Source: Siphonodentalium dalli
Taxonomy: Eukaryota > Mollusca > Scaphopoda > Gadilida > Siphonodentaliidae
Assembly (NCBI GenBank): GCA_032622095.1
Contig: CP136064.1
Span: 247,099,827 to 247,163,826 of the forward strand
Direction of reading: 5' to 3'
DNA length: 64,000 bases
Positions 45,660 through 56,989 of the stretch are shown here, in pieces. The translations under genes were made by a program, and so were the position numbers. Positions within the stretch are counted from its first letter, which is position 1. Every line of letters begins with the position of its first letter. The notes under the pieces are model-generated. The model saw only the letters and a program-made list of their open reading frames with translations. It searched no databases and was not told the DNA's origin.

Positions 45660-48000
45660 ACACAATTGTCGGTATTCGTTGCAATGTGCGACTAGTGCAG
45701 CACCATCGTACAGATAAAAAACACCAGAAATCCACCCTCTCCAAGAACTGCAGAGTAGATTTGAAATTTAATCTGCACCTAATTAAGATCGAAGTTGGAA
45801 ATAGTAGAATTACAAAGATGAAAGTTGGTCCAATACGAAAATCCTGAAACTATCCCAATGTAATTAAATAAAACAGAGATGAAGAGAATGCACTGGTGCC
45901 CTCTTGGCACACTTGCCGGATCACTAAACATAATGATGCCCATCACTGATAAAATGGTGCACTAAATTATTATAAACTCTCATATATGGTTATCGTTTCA
46001 GTGGCAAAGACAAACTTTATTGAAATGCAAATATTATTATCCCTGAAAATTCCAAAAAAAATACTGAAATCCCGGAATTCGGGGAATTCCCGAAAGCGGT
46101 AACCTCTGCATAATGTGTGGAATTTAAGTGTCGTTTTGGTCGTATTGATTTTCTGATGTAGCTTAATTCGAAAGATGTCTTAATATGGCCTGTGATGACC
46201 AGAACAAAACATATTATGTCAATAAACGTGAACAGAAAGTTATGGGGTATATTTATGCACCATGCAGAAACACTAGGGACATACCGGGACAACGTTGCAT
46301 AATCTGTAGAGAAGATATTTCTATTTCTCATCTCTATCTTTGTCCAAGTAGACAGACCGAGACAAGCAGTACAGAATCTTATAGATTTTTTATTTTCTTC
46401 TTTTTATCTGTAGCATATAGTCGAAACTGTTGGGACGAACCGGGACAAGCGTCACAGAGGCTTATAGAAGATATATTTTAATTTTCTTCTTCATCTGCGA
46501 TCCAGTAGAAACTATTTGGACAGACAGGGACAAGCGTTACTGGGACTTATTTTAGCCGTTTGATTTCGGATATTTGAATATAGGATATTACAATATATGT
46601 GGACGATATTTCTCAAACCAAACTACTAATAAAAAAGAAGATTAATAAAAAACAAAAACTCGCAAAGAAGACGCGGACCATATTGCATGTTAAGTATGCC
46701 ACTACCCGATAATGTGCTGCCACTTTCTTGATTCGAGTTCATCTAGAGAAATAAAAAACTAATGCATTTGCTGCTTCAAGGTCTTTTGAGAAGTACTTGT
46801 ATCTACGTGTATTATATGTCAAGGATAATAATTTAATGCATGTTTCACAAGAACAGATGTGACACCTTTTTTTCATAATAGCATTCCATGCAAGATGTTG
46901 ATACATCCTGCTGTAATTCTCCGACTACGAGGGTAGGAGATAACATGTATATATCATTCATTTCTGGCAACTTTGAAAGACATAACACATTAAACCCGGA
47001 GCGGTCATTAAATATCACGTTTAGCCATAATTTTGAACACATGTTGATATTTTATCAGGTAGACATCAAACTTGTTAATACATCGCATTTTTATGGGGTT
47101 ATCACTTCGACACCACATGACTACACCGTATAACTACGAATGAGTTTTTAGTAATGCGATATCGTAGCAACTATACCGGTCTTTAAATGCGATTAATGGT
47201 ATGGTCAGATTATCCATTGGACAAGCTTGCCAGTAAACCAATCAGAAGAGGCAAGATGGTTATAATATGGGCTATCTTAAACTCGATGTATGCAAATTGA
47301 ATAGGTTGAGTTACACGTACGTGTGGGTCTGTAGACTATAGTACATGTGGGGTTGTAGACTATAATGCGTGTGGTCTGTATACTATATAGTAAGTATTGT
47401 TACGCGGCGTAAGCATAATCCAGTAGTAAAACACCAAAATGTTCCCTGCATTCGCTCGCCTTCGTGCACTCATATGCCCATAACTTGGCGAAGAAAGAAA
47501 TAAGCTGATATGTCGATTATATCGCCAATGTCAGGAACATGTCTAAAATCAGAATTTTACTTTCGAATACAAAAGAACTCCGAAGCATGTCCGCATAGCT
47601 AGCTCGTGCTGTTTCCCCATCTAATTGTATATCTTAAATATCAAATTTACCGAAAAATATAAGAAACAATTTTTTTTTTCAGCCCTATGTATTGACGACT
47701 TCGGTCTTAAATATTCCATGTATGTGTATGATTTGAGATACCTCTCCCGCATTACTTATACATAACTTTGGGCGTCGAACGAACCATGCTTGTCGATTGT
47801 CGAGCATAATATTTCTACTTAGTTAAATACATGTAATTTGATGGTTGTGGGTAAGGGGATTACGCAAAACCACGGGATATTAGCATGCAAGGCATTCGAT
47901 AAGGTGTGGTATTGCTCTCTTGTGTTTAAACTTATATAAGAATGGGAATTATCGGCGCGGCATAATCTTCTGGAGAACTGTTTATCGACAACGATAATCG
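45660..48000. other. Long spacer, no gene recognised
   Basis: Frames up to about 100 codons exist (46017-46481) on both strands, but none shows family motifs or exon edges. A degenerate repeat with TGTAGACTATA motifs lies at 47318-47395. Confidence 0.4.
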
Positions 48001-48006
48001 AGTAAT

Positions 48007-48186
48007 TGCACTCTTAGAACAAATAGAACATATCTCATCTACTAACTATTATATACTCACATATTCACTCATACTCAATGTTGAGAAAATTCTACCGACA
48101 CATATTGTCATTTCTACACAATTTTGTTTGAGATCAAAATTAAAACATATTGTGTAGAATTTATACACATTTGTTCTAAGGGTGTG
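48007..48186. mobile_element. Small inverted-repeat element
   Basis: CACTCTTAGAACAAATAG at the left pairs with ATTTGTTCTAAGGGTGTG at the right, and an internal TTCTACACAATTTTG is mirrored by a second copy. The target duplication is not clear. Confidence 0.5.
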
Positions 48187-48194
48187 TTTCAAAT

Positions 48195-49515
48195 TCAAAT
48201 GCAAGCTGGAAGATTGTCTTAGATGGTGTACCCCATACTCGACCCCTTCTCTTTCTAGTCTACATTAATGCCATAGTAGAAAATGTTACGATAAATATAA
48301 GGCTTTTTTGTCGACGATACGTCTCTATAGGTTTAGATTTAAAGGTACGGTTGGCCTTGGCGGTGGGTATCCTGTGAAAATATTTCCACCCGTCAAAAAC
48401 AGCCACAAACAGAAAGAACATCAAAATGTAGACAGACTTTGTCCGTATATGTTATTGTCAAATGTTTGACCATTGTTATGTAAACAAAAGCATAACAAGT
48501 TACTTTTCTGGTGTTTGTTTATATTATGATGGTAAACATAAAGAGCGTTCTTTGTTTGTGAATTCCTGATATGGAAATAATAAAGAGCGTTTATGCCATT
48601 TGTGTGTGATTAGCCAGTAGCATTGTGCTGTCTTCTGTAACACAATCAGGCTCTTGCTTAGGTAAAATATAGTAGGTCTTTATGATAACATGCTGTTTAC
48701 GTGATGGTCATGGTATATATGAACGAAACTGTATGCGTTTTAATGTTTTTCTGTCTACGGTGATTAGAACAAATATGAATATTTTCGACAACTAAGGCCT
48801 CACGTGCCTTTAAGATCCCGTATTGGTCGCAGACGTTATTAACGACGACGTCAGGTTGATCTTCGACTTCGAGTGGTCGCAAAAATGTCTAGTTAAATTC
48901 GTTCTCGTCAAAACAGTGTCTTCTCATATCCTGGAAAACTAATGCAGTCGACCGCCATCCTCGTCAGATGTCTGGGTAGAATATTGAAGAAGTTGAAACA
49001 CATGAGCAAGGATATGTCTAACATTTAATGGGGACGTTACTTGGAATGATCATATAAATGCATTATATTGCAAATCGAGCCGCAAGTCGACTTATATATT
49101 GACGAAGTATAAATTTATTTTGAACAGGAGACACACGGAACGCATTCTATATATGTATCGCATAGATCCGTGCAGTAATGAAAATATGTCTCCTCAGTAT
49201 GGGATAATTGTACACGAGGACTCAAACCCTCGCAGGACACACAACACGAGTATATGAGATTAGTCACAGGGGCAACTGGAAGCTACAGTAAGCCATCTGT
49301 ATTACGGGAACCGGCTGGGACACACATTCGAGTAGAAGAGAAAAGGCGAACACACCCCCTTATATACCCTGTCCCCATGTAACTGAACGTCAAACCACAT
49401 ATAAGGACTCAGACGTCCTCGACAAGATACGAAAACTTATTTCTGTCAGCCACTGTTAAATTATGGAATAGCCTTCCACAGTGCAATAGCGAACAGTTGT
49501 GGCTCAGTTATGGCG
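48195..49515 (+). pseudogene. Non-LTR retrotransposon reverse-transcriptase remnant, split by a MITE
   Basis: Translation of 48211-48325 gives KIVLDGVPHTRPLLFLVYIN and then, across a one-base shift in a T run, the catalytic-loop equivalent FVDDTSL (normally F/YADD). After the MITE at 48343-48808 the homology resumes: GDVTWNDHINALYCKSS and TERILYMYR. Then RLVTGATGSYSKPSVLREPAG appears near 49258, and LWNSLPQCNSE ends it near 49495, the usual C-terminal signature of jockey/CR1-like polymerases. Stops and shifts are frequent, so it is inactive. The exact clade is not determined. Confidence 0.75.
48343..48808. mobile_element. TTAA-flanked MITE inserted in the retrotransposon
   Basis: It begins AGGTACGGTTGGCCTTGG and ends CACGTGCCT, with TTAA on both sides (48339-48342 and 48809-48812). 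It is the same family as 35958-36452 in opposite orientation and is similar to it through most of its length. Confidence 0.85.
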
Positions 49516-49519
49516 TGCT

Positions 49520-50024
49520 AAAGGAATTTTTTGACGGACGCACTCACGGACGCACACACGGACGGATGACCAACCCATGTCGATCGGATGGCTGCCAGCG
49601 GCCATGTTTTTCATCGAAAATCGTTCAAATTCAATAGCTCCCACATAGAAGTGATCTTAAATATTCGGTAATTTTCAAAACAATTAGCCAATAATTGTAG
49701 GCTGCACGGTGTGCCGATAGATTCAAATGTGAAATCCAAGATGGCCGCTGCTAACCATGTTTTTAAACAGAATTAGGAAAAAATGGTTAGCTCCCATCTA
49801 GAGGTGACCCCGAAGATCCATATGAAGTTTGGTGACGATCGAATGAGAGTTGTGACATGTAGGGTGTGCTAAAGGAAATTGTTGACTGACGCACTAACTC
49901 GGAGACGGACGACAAACCCATGACTTGAGCTCAAACTTGACAAAAGTAAAGTTGAGCGAAAAAAAAAACCGCAGACATCTTCAATTCAGTACATACACAA
50001 ATCCATATATATATACAACCAACG
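49520..50024. repeat. Dispersed repeat with GACGGACGCAC motifs
   Basis: Two related halves, 49515-49620 and 49855-49925, carry GTGCTAAAGGAA, TTGACGGACGCACT-like text. Between them CCAAGATGGCCGC and CAGCGGCCATG phrases match 26330-26380. I recognise this style from bivalve genomes, but cannot verify it here. Confidence 0.55.
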
Positions 50025-51196
50025 GTTCCTACTATAAAAGCCGACCGCATCCGTCCGTATCCGACCGCACCTCCCCCCTAGCGAGATGGGGCATGCATGC
50101 AGAATAGACCTGTATGTACTAAAGTTCCAAGCTCCAAGTCAGTAGCCTGAACGGTACTGTTAACCCTAATTAACTTGCGGCCGCTTCCGTCAGGTACGCA
50201 AACTCCAAAAAGTCACCGACCGCACCTCCCCTGGCTGCATGACCACGGAAATGGACATCGTATCATGCAGCGAATACCCACCCTCTGCGTCCATGGACGA
50301 TCGGGCAAGTCGCTAGCTGTAGCGGAAGTGAATAAATTAACCCACATGCTGCTGTCGAATTTGCTATAATCGCACCGCTACAAAACGACCGAGCAAGATG
50401 GGGCATATATGTATCAAAGTTCCAATCTCCAAGTCGATAGCGTGAGCGGAAACGGCACTGTTAACCCCTAACTTGCGGCCGTTTCCGTCAGGTGCGCAAA
50501 ATTCAAAAAGGCACCCGCCGTAGCTCCCCTAGCTGCCTGACCATGGAAAGTGACACCTATCGCGCAGCGAATACCCATCTACGTCCATGGGCGATCGGGT
50601 AAGTGGCTAGCTGTAGCGCAAGTGAATAAATTAACCCATACGCTCTGTCGGATTCGCTGTTGTGTACCTGACGGTAGCGACCATGTTAGGTGTAAACAGT
50701 GGCGTTTCCGCTCGAGCTATCGACTTGGGGATTGGAACTTTGGTACATACAGGTCGATTCTGCACGATAGTGCATGTCCCATCTCGCTCGGACCCCTGGG
50801 GGAGGTGAGGTAGGCGGGTGTTATTTTCGGCGTGTTTGCGTACATTCACAGCGAACTTGACAGTAGCGTAAGGGTTATTATATTCACTATCGCTAGCGAC
50901 TTGCCCGATCGCCCATGGATGCAGAAGGGTATTCGTAGCATGACATGATGTCCATTTCCGTGGTCAGGCAGCCAGGGAGGTGCGGTCGGTGCACTTTTGG
51001 ATTTTGCGTACCCGGCGGAACCGGTCGCAAGATAGGGGCTCTAACAGTGTCGTTTTCAACTCAATATATCGACTTAGGGATTGAACATTTGGTACATACA
51101 GGTCTATTATGCACTACAGTGCATGCTCCATATCGCTCGGACCCCTGGGGGTGCGGACGGGGGCAGTCGGGTGCGGTCGGCTTTTAGTAGGACCGC
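50025..51196. mobile_element. GC-rich foldback element built from four copies of a ~290 bp module
   Basis: The ends are near-complements (CCTACTATAAAAGCCGACCG against CGGTCGGCTTTTAGTAGG), flanked by AACCAACG on the left and AACCAACC on the right, a 7-of-8 duplication. Inside, a module with GATGGGGCAT, GTCAGGT-GCGCAAA, CATGG-CGATCGGG and GTGAATAAATTAACCCA occurs twice forward and then twice reversed. The composition is clearly richer in G+C than the surroundings. Short frames inside have no recognisable product. Confidence 0.7.
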
Positions 51197-52009
51197 AACC
51201 AACCGATTTAATTGCATTACTAACTAACGTACATATCTTATCTGATGAATTTCGAAAACCAATAAGAGTCGGAACTGCGACCAACCACGGATATTCTCGC
51301 GGGAGTTTGTGGGGCGGAGAGTTCGTTATTCGAGAGCAAGCCAATCAAGAAGTAATTTATCCATCGCGGAAATGACCACGAATATATGCCTTGGCTTACT
51401 GCCAGATCATTTTTATCTCATTTGTCACATTTAGTACGTTACAATTGTATTTATGTGCTTAATTGAGAAATAAAATATTAGATCCTTTTATATCATTTGT
51501 CATATTGAGTATGTTATAACTGTATTTATGCGTTTAATTGGGAAATACAATATTGTTTACACTGAACCAGGCCACTCTCATCGCCGTATATCTTTGGTCG
51601 TTTTGTTGTAGCCATGACGGTACGACCCGCATGTGCATGATTCATCGACATATGGACGCAGCACGTGTGACCAGAATATTCAAGAACTATATCACTCTAA
51701 ATTATACGAGCTTTTTGCGGTGGTACATACAGTTACGGAACGGTATATCATGAGGGCCCCTTCCCCCTTTTCGTATACGCCGGATTCGACCCATTTTGGA
51801 CCCGTACGCCGGATTCAAGACACACATTAAGCTGGATTCCGGATTCATGTATTTATATAAACGGATTCCATTTCGGGTGAAATATTGCGATTTGGTTCCT
51901 CATTTGGTCATAATATATCATAATATCATGAATTTTATATGGGATCCAATCTGATGCACACTCTTATAGGACTTAGTCCGTATATATTCGTTTGTATACG
52001 GTGCTCTTT

Positions 52010-52100
52010 ATCTTTCCGGTCATTATTTGCGGCGGTTGTCCGAAGTGTAGATTTACCGGAACCGGAAAGCGTTACGGTTCCTAATTAGTGTCAAGGCCAT
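52010..52100 (+). promoter_or_regulatory. Possible promoter region with ETS-like sites
   Basis: Just upstream of the exon at 52141, the sequence changes to a GC-richer composition with CpGs and contains TTTCCGGT, ACCGGAA and CCGGAAAG within 70 bases. CCGGAA clusters are typical of animal ETS-factor promoters. No TATA box is evident at a sensible distance. Confidence 0.3.
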
Positions 52101-52140
52101 TGCATCGAAATTGGATTCCCATAAATTTCGCGTGTTTACC

Positions 52141-52387
52141 GGTATGCTGCTAGAAACAGCGTGTAGGTTGTCATTTCGGGACGGAACTCGCCCCGAGATG
52201 AGGAGTTTTGTTGCTGAACTGAGCAACACTGTAAAACTGTCTGAGTTGAAAGCGATGTTAAAGGAGAAATATGCTATTGACTCCGAAGATTACCCCAGTG
52301 GTCGGTTTCTTCTTGCCGACACGGAAACGGAATGGACCAACGTCCGGGGATTACTTTCGAACACTCCGACCACCCACAGCTTACACG
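52141..52387 (+). CDS. Exon of an unidentified gene, possible ubiquitin-like fold
   Basis: The frame from ATG 52141 reads MLLETACRLSFRDGTRPEM, continues through LSELKAMLKEKYAIDSEDYP and ends near TPTTHSLH at a strong GTGAGT donor (52388). The pattern, a beta-like start, an LKxMLxEKY helix, then a YPxGxFLLADTE strand, is reminiscent of ubiquitin-like domains. Codon choice and G+C are higher than in surrounding DNA. The frame is also open 30 bases upstream of the ATG. No second exon was found before 53553. It may be a fragment of a host gene carried inside the surrounding 1.8 kb element. The family call is tentative. Confidence 0.45.
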
Positions 52388-52420
52388 GTGAGTACTGTTT
52401 ACTGTCGTACTCACGCAGTC

Positions 52421-52925
52421 ACGGTACCACGGGAGCTTGGAACGTCATCATCGACGGTCATGTATATGTACCCTGAGACAGATTATGGGTCGAATTAGGG
52501 GCTCGCGAGCGAAGGGAATGATACGACCCTATAAATAGATGCGTCGTATCCATCACCACTTACCGATACCTTAATGATAAAAAATTGTTGACTTCCTGTA
52601 GAAAAGGTGATGGATACGCCACACTTTTTATGAATGTTCATCTCGAAATTATAAATGATCAAAACACTACCGATCAGACAATTTGCTGGTAATAACCTAG
52701 TCCTTGTTGTTCAGTGGTACCTAGTTATGAAACAGGCCAATTATTTTTTATAAATATGCGAAAAAAGTAGCGATTTTAAGCATGTTTCATAACCATGTCA
52801 CATAATTTCGTGAATCATACTGAATACGTATCATTCCCTGCTCGCTTCGCTCGCGAGTCCCTAACTCGACCCCCAATTTGTCTCAGGGTACATATACATG
52901 ACGTTCCAATCTCCCGTGACGGTAC
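52421..52925. mobile_element. Foldback MITE in the intron after the 52141 exon
   Basis: CACGGGAGCTTGGAACGTCA at the left pairs with TGACGTTCCAATCTCCCGTG at the right, and the arms continue for about 100 bp through GTACCCTGAGACA and CTCGCGAGCGAAG. ACGGTAC lies outside both ends, a 7 bp target duplication. The loop has no gene. Confidence 0.75.
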
Positions 52926-52949
52926 TGACTAGATCTGTAGAATGGGACT

Positions 52950-53105
52950 GTAGGCTCTCTTCATATTTTGAATTATGCAAATAATGACGGGATTCTCTCT
53001 TCAAATTTTAAATTATGCAAATAGTGGCCGGAGGTGTTCTTCATATTTTGAATTATGCAAATAGTGACGGAAGGCTTTCTTCAAATTTTGAATTATGCAT
53101 AATAA
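52950..53105 (+). repeat. Tandem repeat, ~42 bp unit, with octamer motifs
   Basis: About three and a half units share TCTTCAAATTTTGAATTATG. Three contain ATTATGCAAATA, which includes the ATGCAAAT octamer bound by POU-family factors; the last copy reads TTATGCATAAT. Spacing between the octamers is regular at about 42-43 bases. Confidence 0.7.
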
Positions 53106-53620
53106 TAAAGTACGACTGTATCGTCTCAGAAGAATCTCAATATGGCCCTACACAATATTTACGCGGTAAAATTACAATGCGAAAAGTACTCATGATATAT
53201 GTTCACTGAAGCGAGCGTGACCGGATTATCTAACCGCTCACAGATAGAAATCGACCCGAATTGCCAGCTTGCGAATTAAGTTATTTGTTGACAAATATAT
53301 CCAATTTTGAATTATAATTCAAGCACAGTGTATTTAAAGATCTTTAAAACCAATGATAACACCATAAAGCCAAAGGCTTGTTTCCATGGTGATCATGGTT
53401 CCATTGTATTGAATATAAGATCTATAATATCATATAAACTGAACGTGAAATCTGTATTTGTTTCTTAAACTGGATTCAGGGTCAGTTTGAAGCTGGATTC
53501 CGGATTCCAGCGTCATTTTAAAATTGGATTCCGGACTCAAGGGGGGGGGGGGCTATATCATGCCAAGAATCTCTACTCAGGCTGCGCCCGTGGAGATCAT
53601 TATACCACCGGTACAAAACC

Positions 53621-54119
53621 CACCCCTGGCCAAGTGGTCCTGCTAATATGCTATGACGCTGGTGGTCCTACTGAGTTACTATGATGCGGGTAGGGCAAAC
53701 TGATGCCGTTACGAACAAGTACCACTATTTTTTCTAAAGTTATCATTTTCGCGGTGTTTGCTAACCCGAGCGATTTGAGAAAAAAAAAATGTGTGTGTAT
53801 GAAACATTCAAGAAAATAATAATGCCTGCGCTGGGATTTCTAAAACGACATGAATAATCATCTTGATTGTAGTCGAATATCAACAACTAATACAACCAGT
53901 ATTAAACATATTTCGCAATAAATATGTTTTTGAATGTTTGATACGTATAATGGCTTTCCCAGGGTATGTTCAGATTATCGGAAGAAACCGAAAAAAGGCA
54001 ATTAAAAATAATATCACGGTACTTTTAGTTAACAGCATCAGTTTGCCCTAACCGCATCATAGCAATTCGGCAGGACCCAACGGCATCATAGCACATTAGA
54101 GACCACTTGTCCAGGGGTG
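53621..54119. mobile_element. Inverted-repeat element, 499 bp, 5 bp target duplication
   Basis: The ends CACCCCTGGCCAAGTGGTC and GACCACTTGTCCAGGGGTG are complements, with arms of about 95 bp. AAACC lies on both sides (53616-53620 and 54120-54124). It interrupts a repeat whose intact copy is at 42480-43145. A 5 bp duplication and CAC termini would fit Transib, but ends this short cannot prove it. Confidence 0.75.
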
Positions 54120-54544
54120 AAACCAGAGAACTTTTTGGTGTTCTGACAGGGAACTTTATAACATTGAACAAATAAGACATGGCATACAGGTCTGTGTTCA
54201 TTCTTGTCCCTAAAAAATTTACTCCACAGTATAGAAGTGGTCCCAGCTCGGGAGTATATGCTTTTTGGTGAGCCGATATCGCAATAAACATTGAATTAAT
54301 TACCTGGGGGAGAAATTCCATGATTATAAGCAAAATCGCTCACAAAGTCATGCAATCTCGAGCTGGGACCTTCACATACAATGAAATACATTATTAAGGA
54401 ACAGGTATTAACTAAGAAATATATTACATGCACTGTTGTTTTTTTGGACGGTATAAACTTCCCTGCCACAACATCAAATGTTGGAGATAATTTGGAACTT
54501 CCAGCTAGGTTCATAACTTGGGACTTTACAGCAAGGGAAGAAGA

Positions 54545-54870
54545 ACAATGAATAACATGCTGCAAGATCTACACCTGCAATCTCTAGAAGGCCGAAGGTA
54601 TGACCAACGACTCCAGTTGGTTGCAAGGTAGTGGACAGGCTGGTCCCGGCTATCGACACCCAAGTTCCGTTAAGACCAAAAAACAAAGTGGGTAGAACAT
54701 TCAAACGTTCGAGGGATACATTACAAGGAACTTTGTGTCCACTCAAGCGTGTGACAATTCCCAATCATTCGAACTATAATAGAGACACTCCAGAATTTAA
54801 GAACTCATTCTTGCGAGTCCAAAGACACTCGAGGATTGGAATATTCTGGAGGAAGAAAGCATGGCATTCA
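54545..54870 (+). pseudogene. Non-LTR retrotransposon C-terminal remnant
   Basis: The frame around 54560-54660 reads LQSLEGRRYDQRLQLV followed by VVDRLVPAIDTQVP, which matches the L-x-SLExRRxxxRL motif near the end of many jockey/CR1-type polymerases. A later NSFLRVQRHS-type segment fits the last 60 residues. One frameshift near 54630 and no catalytic part make this a fragment. Confidence 0.5.
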
Positions 54871-55333
54871 AACTACATTGGACAGAGACCCATCAGGAAA
54901 CAACAATTCGTCCTAACATCCCACCCGTGTGCTTATACATCCAATTTCGCGCGGATACTACAGATACAGGGTTCTTCCAGGATTCTGTATTGTTGTCCTT
55001 CTAATTACATATGTAATATACGAGCAAATCAATATATAATAAATAACACAATGGTGTAAACAATGGTAAGTATAACATTGAAATTTAATAAAGTCATCGT
55101 AAACATTTGCCGTTGTCGCATGTATAATATATAGAGATGGTGCTGCTGCGGTGATCCGAATGGATATGGTATATGATATGCCAATGGTTGTAAAGTCCAT
55201 TCCTGTGAGGTATACCCTCGACGAGGAGTGAACTATGCAAAAAATTTGGTCGTATCTTAAAAAACCCACACAACTTTCCATGCGCACAGTATCGGTTGTG
55301 TTTAGAATTGAGAAGTTATAAACGTGTATATTC

Positions 55334-55540
55334 TCAGTGGCGGGGTAGAAATATGTTTCTTAAAGAGCTAACTCTGGTGCATTCCATGATTAAATGGCAT
55401 TCGTCCCCCATTGAACAACGTGTGCAGACTCGCTCTTCAATAGGTTTCTTAGACTTAAACCAGGACCCAGTTTCAATGGGAAGATAATTATTAGTGCACC
55501 TAAATGTTGACAGTAATCTAAGATTTATATAATTTAGCAC
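55334..55540 (-). pseudogene. Non-LTR retrotransposon C-terminal remnant, minus strand
   Basis: The minus-strand frame reads LLSTFRCTNNYLPIETGSWF, then EERVCTRCSMGDECHLIMEC. This is the KxRCSNHxLxIETGR plus CxxCxxxxxDExHxxxxC zinc-knuckle ending typical of these elements. It is in opposite orientation to the fragment at 54545, so they are separate insertions or a rearrangement. Confidence 0.65.
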
Positions 55541-56540
55541 TGAAAGATATTTTCAATTCCAAAATCGTGCTTAATGATGCGATATGTTCTACATTTTTCC
55601 ATAATTGACATTTCACTTCCACTCGCAGAAGATCCCATGTTTTGAACTGGTGGAGTATGATCTCTCTACGGGCGTAGCTAAAGAGTAGAGATTCGTGGCA
55701 CGATCTAAAGATCGGCGTACCCTGACACGAATCATAGAGATAGAGTACAGAATTTAATTTGAGAGTTTAATACCAACGTTTGATTGCAACCAAGTTCACA
55801 TTCTCAGATGCCATGTAAAGGGTTCCCTGTAATTCCCCGACTGAGCTAGTACACAGTCAACATTTACATAAAATTTGTTTTAATCAGGATACTTGAGTCA
55901 TACCAAAGCGCCGAAATCACTAGCTTGTACAGGATATTCACACAGTCCGTGGATAAAAACTATACACTCTCAGAATGAAAAGACGATATACTGTACTGTT
56001 CACACAGTCCATGGATACAAACTATACCTCTCAGAATGAAAAGACGATGCACTGAACTGCTTGTGGATACGTCCCACCCACTTGTCTTCAAAAAGATGCA
56101 CCAAATAGAACAGTACAGGGCTAATTAATAGGAAAAAAACTGCGTTTTCTAGTGAAAATTGACGACATTTGAATGATGAAGCCAGTTAAATTGCTATTAC
56201 AGAAGTGGATTTACACAGTTTCTTTTTATCAACCAAACATATAACGAGCAGCTGATGTCACTTTACTAAATACTCTACCGTAATGTAAATTTATCATGAA
56301 AATCCACGAAAAAGGCTCCCGCTATGTTTATAAATTATGGGCGAAGATATTTCTTATACAGTTTAATCTCGTAAACATAAGAACGGAATTTTATTAATGT
56401 ATTTTAATTTCGATGTTGTTGTATATCCTCATTTCAAAACGAAATAAGTCAAATATGACATCTGTAAAAGAAAGATGTCCTGTCATGCGGTTCCCCGTAG
56501 TAATACATTGTCGCATGCCCAGTTATCAGTTCAGATGGAT
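55541..56540. other. Spacer with a ~65 bp tandem duplication
   Basis: 55935-55999 and 56000-56060 are a diverged pair sharing TTCACACAGTCC, TGGATA, AAACTATAC and CTCAGAATGAAAAGACGAT. No gene was recognised. Confidence 0.5.
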
Positions 56541-56985
56541 TTAAAGGCTAACTTTATATTTAAATCACCAGATCACATTATACACAGCATATTCCATATT
56601 ATATACCATTTGAAAGAGGAAGCTCCAAAACATTGTATTATCAACTGATCCGGTCGAATAAACCGTAAACATGTTTTTGTCGAGATACTGACGTGTGTTA
56701 CGTGCTTATTTTTGATCTGGACTGTACTGCCAGTCTATTGTTCTCAATAGAAGGGGAATAACTCTATCTCTACATTTGAATTATATGCATTGTGGGTAAA
56801 GAAAGTGGGAAGTCTTAGGGTGAATCTGAGAATTCCTATCATTTGGTGGACACTCCTAAGCCACAGTTGTTCGGTATCCTTGTGGAATATATCCATATTT
56901 GGTTTTATTTCATGCCAAAAATAGTCAACAACACTGACTCTGTGTATAAATAATTAGGACCCAAATATTAAGTGGGCCTTTACAA
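56541..56985. repeat. Copy of the 13477-13946 MITE family
   Basis: It starts AGGCTAACTTTA after TTAA and ends AAGTGGGCCT before TTAC. Central landmarks GATCACATTAT, GATCCGGTCGAATAAAC and CTCTATCTCTA match the copy at 39880-40330. Confidence 0.6.
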
Positions 56986-56989
56986 TTCA

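Larger units (their letters stand above)
51753..53553 (+). mobile_element. Candidate gene-capturing element, 1.8 kb, 9 bp target duplication
   Basis: TATATCATG lies directly outside both limits (51744-51752 and 53554-53562). The left end is AGGGCCCCTTCCCCCTTTTC; the right end is an 11-base G run, then C. Both ends have clusters of GGATTC motifs in the subterminal zone (51780-51870 and 53470-53540). The interior contains a promoter-like GC-rich stretch and a coding-looking exon (52141-52387), plus a later foldback insertion. A 9 bp duplication fits Mutator-like elements, which are known to carry host gene pieces (Pack-MULEs). The inverted ends are poor, so this rests mainly on the duplication. 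Confidence 0.45.

Noticed and set aside
46017-46481. ~100-codon frames, one with a CxxC and a later C
   Set aside because: The zinc-knuckle resemblance is too weak, and overlapping frames exist on both strands.
50945-51375. Frames of 80-88 codons with Gly/Arg-rich content
   Set aside because: They arise from the GC-rich inverted modules of the 50025-51196 element and change between module copies without regard to codons.
54474-54764. Minus-strand 96-codon frame as a gene
   Set aside because: The opposite strand carries the recognisable retrotransposon C-terminal motif, so this frame is its shadow.
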